DNA from: an uncultured Lachnospiraceae bacterium
GTDB lineage: Bacteria > Bacillota > Clostridia > Lachnospirales > Lachnospiraceae
Assembly (NCBI GenBank): GCA_934293375.1
Contig: CAKQYS010000009.1
Coordinates: forward strand, 1-64,000
Direction: 5' to 3'
Length of the DNA stretch: 64,000 nt
Within the stretch, counting starts at the first letter, position 1; every line of letters starts with the position of its first letter. The notes beneath the pieces are model-generated. The model did no database searches. It worked only from the letters and a program-made list of their open reading frames with translations, and was not told where the DNA came from. The translations under genes and the position numbers were made by a program. Positions 61,983 through 64,000 of the stretch are shown here, one piece after another.

Positions 61983-62132
61983 CCTCCACCCGTTCATACG
62001 GATGCCCATCACATTTTGGGAAAGCTGCCCTGGTCCCCCTTTGATGTAACCCAGGTCATTTTTATGTTACATCTGTCTATACGAACCTGCCACTGCAATT
62101 TGCAGCGCATCAGACCATGCAATCTGCGATAC
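61943..62132 (-). ncRNA. Structured RNA of about 190 nt upstream of the cdaA operon
   Basis: A sigma-A promoter and a perfect terminator bound a gene-free interval. Stems seen on the minus strand are GCAT/ATGC, CTGCA/TGCAG, GATGTAAC/GTTACATC (8 bp), and a long-range GTTCGTAT/GTATGAAC. CCTGG in the loop of the third stem can pair with CCAGG downstream, giving a pseudoknot. The terminator stem GCGTAATTC/GAATTACGC ends in seven T. It could be a stand-alone RNA (such as 6S or raiA types) or a riboswitch-like leader of the operon. I do not recognise the consensus of the c-di-AMP ydaO class. Confidence 0.6.
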
Positions 62133-62138
62133 CTGTAT

Positions 62139-62168
62139 AGTATAAGGCACCACAAATTTCCATGTCAA
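62139..62168 (-). promoter_or_regulatory. Promoter of the structured RNA
   Basis: TTGACA (62163-62168) and TATACT (62139-62144) lie 18 bases apart on the minus strand, or 17 if TTATAC is used. The -35 box is perfect. The predicted start is near 62132. Confidence 0.75.
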
Positions 62169-62302
62169 ACTAACTAAAGTCTAGTTTTTTACCCTATCTT
62201 TCCCTAACCCTATAGCAAGTAAATACGGTATAAAGCATTTTATTTCCTTACTTTATTGATTCTACAAAATCATACATTTTGCAAAACAATGTCAAAAAAT
62301 TT

Positions 62303-64000
62303 TTATTCTCTATTTTTTAACACCTCTGCAGGCAGCATTTTCTTAATTCTGCCAACCAGCATATGATTGATGATAAAATACAAAACCAGAACAAATACAA
62401 ACAAACCCAAATAGATTCCCACTGTAAAGGATTTATCCACACCACAGGCGATATTCGGTACAAACGCCGGCTCGTACATGAGATCCATCAGCCATTTTGC
62501 CACCGGAATAGAGATCAATGCACCTGCTACGATAATGTAGAAATTACCATCCAGATACATTTTCTTGACTTCACGATTCCGGTATCCGAATATTTTGATC
62601 AAAGCAATATTGAAGGAAGATCTGTCAATCATCACCTTCATCATCAGATACAATACAATTGCAAAGATCACAGCAGATACCCCGCCGATTGTCATAATCA
62701 TAGACTGCATCTGATCCGAAAAGATACCGGCCGCCTTTTCAACATCCTTTTTGGTTGTGGTCGCATACAAACGCCCCGGTTCAATCCCCAGATCATGATC
62801 CGAGAATACAACATTGTAATATTCATCCTGTTCCCCAAACAGATCCAGTGCCTCCTCATACTTCATAAACACAATGAAGCTCGGTGCATACTGTGTCACA
62901 GCTCCTACCCGAAAGGCATATGTCTTATTATTTTCTGTGTCATCCAATGTAAATACATCACCTTTTCTCAATCCATACTTGTATGAGATTGCAGAACTGA
63001 TGGTTACGATGTTTTGTGAATCTTCTAAATCAACATCAAAATAAGGATTCTCCTCTGTCAGACCCATTACCGTAACATCAAAGGTATATCCATAGATTTC
63101 TTTCTTTAAGGTCTTGGCGTATGCCTGATAACCACCCTCCGGCGGGTTCTCAGCAGGATACTTATAGGTATACATATACGCATAGTGGGTATCCTCCACA
63201 TACTGTACACGCACCCTGTCACAGTACACATAAATCTCCAATGCCATCACACCCAACAACAGACTGACAAACATACCAAATACAACGGTAAATGCAGTCC
63301 TACTCTCTCTCAAGATCTGACGCAGCCGGAACAGACGCATAAATTTCATATTCTTCAACTTCACATGCTTGCCTGTTCCTGCCTTCTTTTCATTCTTCAA
63401 CAATGTTAAAACAGGCTTCGACAACCGCTTCCTGATCACAAGACTCGTCACAATATAACATACCAGTGGCGGCACGATCACACCATAAATCACCAGATAC
63501 GGCATAACAATCACCTGCATTTCCGGTAATGAATAATAATGATAGCAATCTGCCATCTGATACCGTACACCAAAATCCGTATACGCCAATATTGTACCGA
63601 CAATACCTGATATGGCTGCAATCAAGGTCGGCAGCATAATATAATGCCGCATCAGATCCTTCTTATTCACACCCAGTGCATACAATGCACCGATGACCGC
63701 ACTCTCACGGTCGATCGCATGTACTACAAACACTGATAATACATAAGAGATCAGGATCAGAATGATCACACCTGCGATCGTTCCCACACTTCGGTACAGT
63801 TCCTGATCACCGGACGCCGCCTGAATCCTGACATTATCCTCCGCCTTTAAGAAGGTCAACAGATTGGAAGTATCTTCTCCAAAGATCTCATCAATCAGAT
63901 CATCCGTATCATCCTTCAGCTCCTGCACACCTTCACGCAGGGAAACTGCACCATCTGCTGCCTCCTTTGTGCCATCTGTGTATTCTGAAACGCCATCTGC
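62303..64000 (-). CDS. FtsX-type ABC transporter permease, 5' end outside window
   Basis: The frame is open to the window end; the GTG at 63928 is inside the protein (preceded by ADGVSEYTDGTKEAADGAVSLREG). About 566 residues are visible. There is a glycine/acidic repeat region (GVSEYTDGTKEAADG) of the type found in long extracytoplasmic coiled domains, a FtsX segment (AGVIILILISYVLSVFVVHAIDRESAVIGALYALGV), a MacB-core-like domain (about 260-390 of the visible part), and a second FtsX domain at the end. Two FtsX domains fit large lipoprotein- or peptide-handling permeases. The ATPase is not in the window. Confidence 0.85.
   Translation of the reverse strand, partial: ADGVSEYTDGTKEAADGAVSLREGVQELKDDTDDLIDEIFGEDTSNLLTFLKAEDNVRIQAASGDQELYRSVGTIAGVIILILISYVLSVFVVHAIDRESAVIGALYALGVNKKDLMRHYIMLPTLIAAISGIVGTILAYTDFGVRYQMADCYHYYSLPEMQVIVMPYLVIYGVIVPPLVCYIVTSLVIRKRLSKPVLTLLKNEKKAGTGKHVKLKNMKFMRLFRLRQILRESRTAFTVVFGMFVSLLLGVMALEIYVYCDRVRVQYVEDTHYAYMYTYKYPAENPPEGGYQAYAKTLKKEIYGYTFDVTVMGLTEENPYFDVDLEDSQNIVTISSAISYKYGLRKGDVFTLDDTENNKTYAFRVGAVTQYAPSFIVFMKYEEALDLFGEQDEYYNVVFSDHDLGIEPGRLYATTTKKDVEKAAGIFSDQMQSMIMTIGGVSAVIFAIVLYLMMKVMIDRSSFNIALIKIFGYRNREVKKMYLDGNFYIIVAGALISIPVAKWLMDLMYEPAFVPNIACGVDKSFTVGIYLGLFVFVLVLYFIINHMLVGRIKKMLPAEVLKNRE

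Noticed and set aside
61943..62132. ydaO-type c-di-AMP riboswitch or cobalamin riboswitch
   Set aside because: GGGGGACC resembles part of ydaO, and the plus strand holds GCCACTG as in B12 boxes, but the other conserved parts are missing or in the wrong order. I left the RNA unassigned.

Overview
The window reads as a chromosomal segment of an anaerobic, spore-forming gut Clostridia bacterium, most likely family Lachnospiraceae. The reasons are the cotJABC spore-coat operon, a CIRCE-controlled clpB, the cdaA-cdaR pair, a leucine-type T-box leader, many YitT/DegV/PucR-type Firmicutes proteins, and MOBV mobilizable elements typical of gut Firmicutes. The species is not identified. The core genome (about 18.9-64 kb) has a moderate GC content, while much of the left 12 kb is visibly more AT-rich.

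Left part (1-18.9 kb): two integrated elements appear to be stacked at the 3' end of guaA. Element A (window start to about 5.9 kb, left end outside the window) holds a partial RHH gene, a decayed MOBV relaxase, a decayed TnpV gene, a candidate oriT hairpin, and an intact operon of ECF-type sigma factor, membrane protein, ABC ATPase and ABC permease. Element B (about 5,910-18,949) is bounded by a 12-bp repeat of the last four guaA codons. It carries a four-gene defence operon on the minus strand: a C5 methyltransferase with an N-terminal HTH, a PD-(D/E)xK endonuclease, a DUF4297-type (Cap4-like) nuclease and a HerA ATPase. Behind it lie the transfer and maintenance genes: TnpV, a MOBV relaxase, an oriT-like hairpin cluster, an iteron-rich origin-like region, a RepA-like ATPase, an RHH mobilization protein, a tyrosine integrase, an excisionase-like protein and a divergent XRE regulator. 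A 19-bp pseudo-palindrome recurs at both element ends and between excisionase and regulator, and suggests one protein controls both expression and recombination.

Core part: guaA; an S41 protease, an EnvC-like M23 hydrolase activator and FtsX/FtsE (cell division); a CdaR/PucR-type regulator; a UgpC/MsmX-type sugar ATPase; YitT; a divergent WecG/TagA-like protein; LytR_C; a YmfI-type reductase; YbaK; GlpK; DegV; T-box-leuA followed by an asparagine synthetase-like gene that has lost its glutaminase nucleophile; ung; a phosphatase; cotJABC; an HTH protein; and glyA.

From 42 to 52.3 kb there is an unusual six-gene cluster. It has two large lipoprotein solute-binding proteins with long non-SBP N-terminal halves, MalF- and MalG-type permeases, a HlyD-like adaptor and a MacB-core-like protein, with no ATPase in the cluster; the MsmX-type ATPase at 26-27 kb could serve it. 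The right end has clpB, a Cys-rich DUF3795 protein, citrate synthase, a sirtuin, HPr, cdaR, cdaA and two membrane proteins. These last genes are preceded by a roughly 190-nt structured RNA that has its own promoter and terminator and that I cannot assign to a known family. A truncated FtsX-type permease closes the window.
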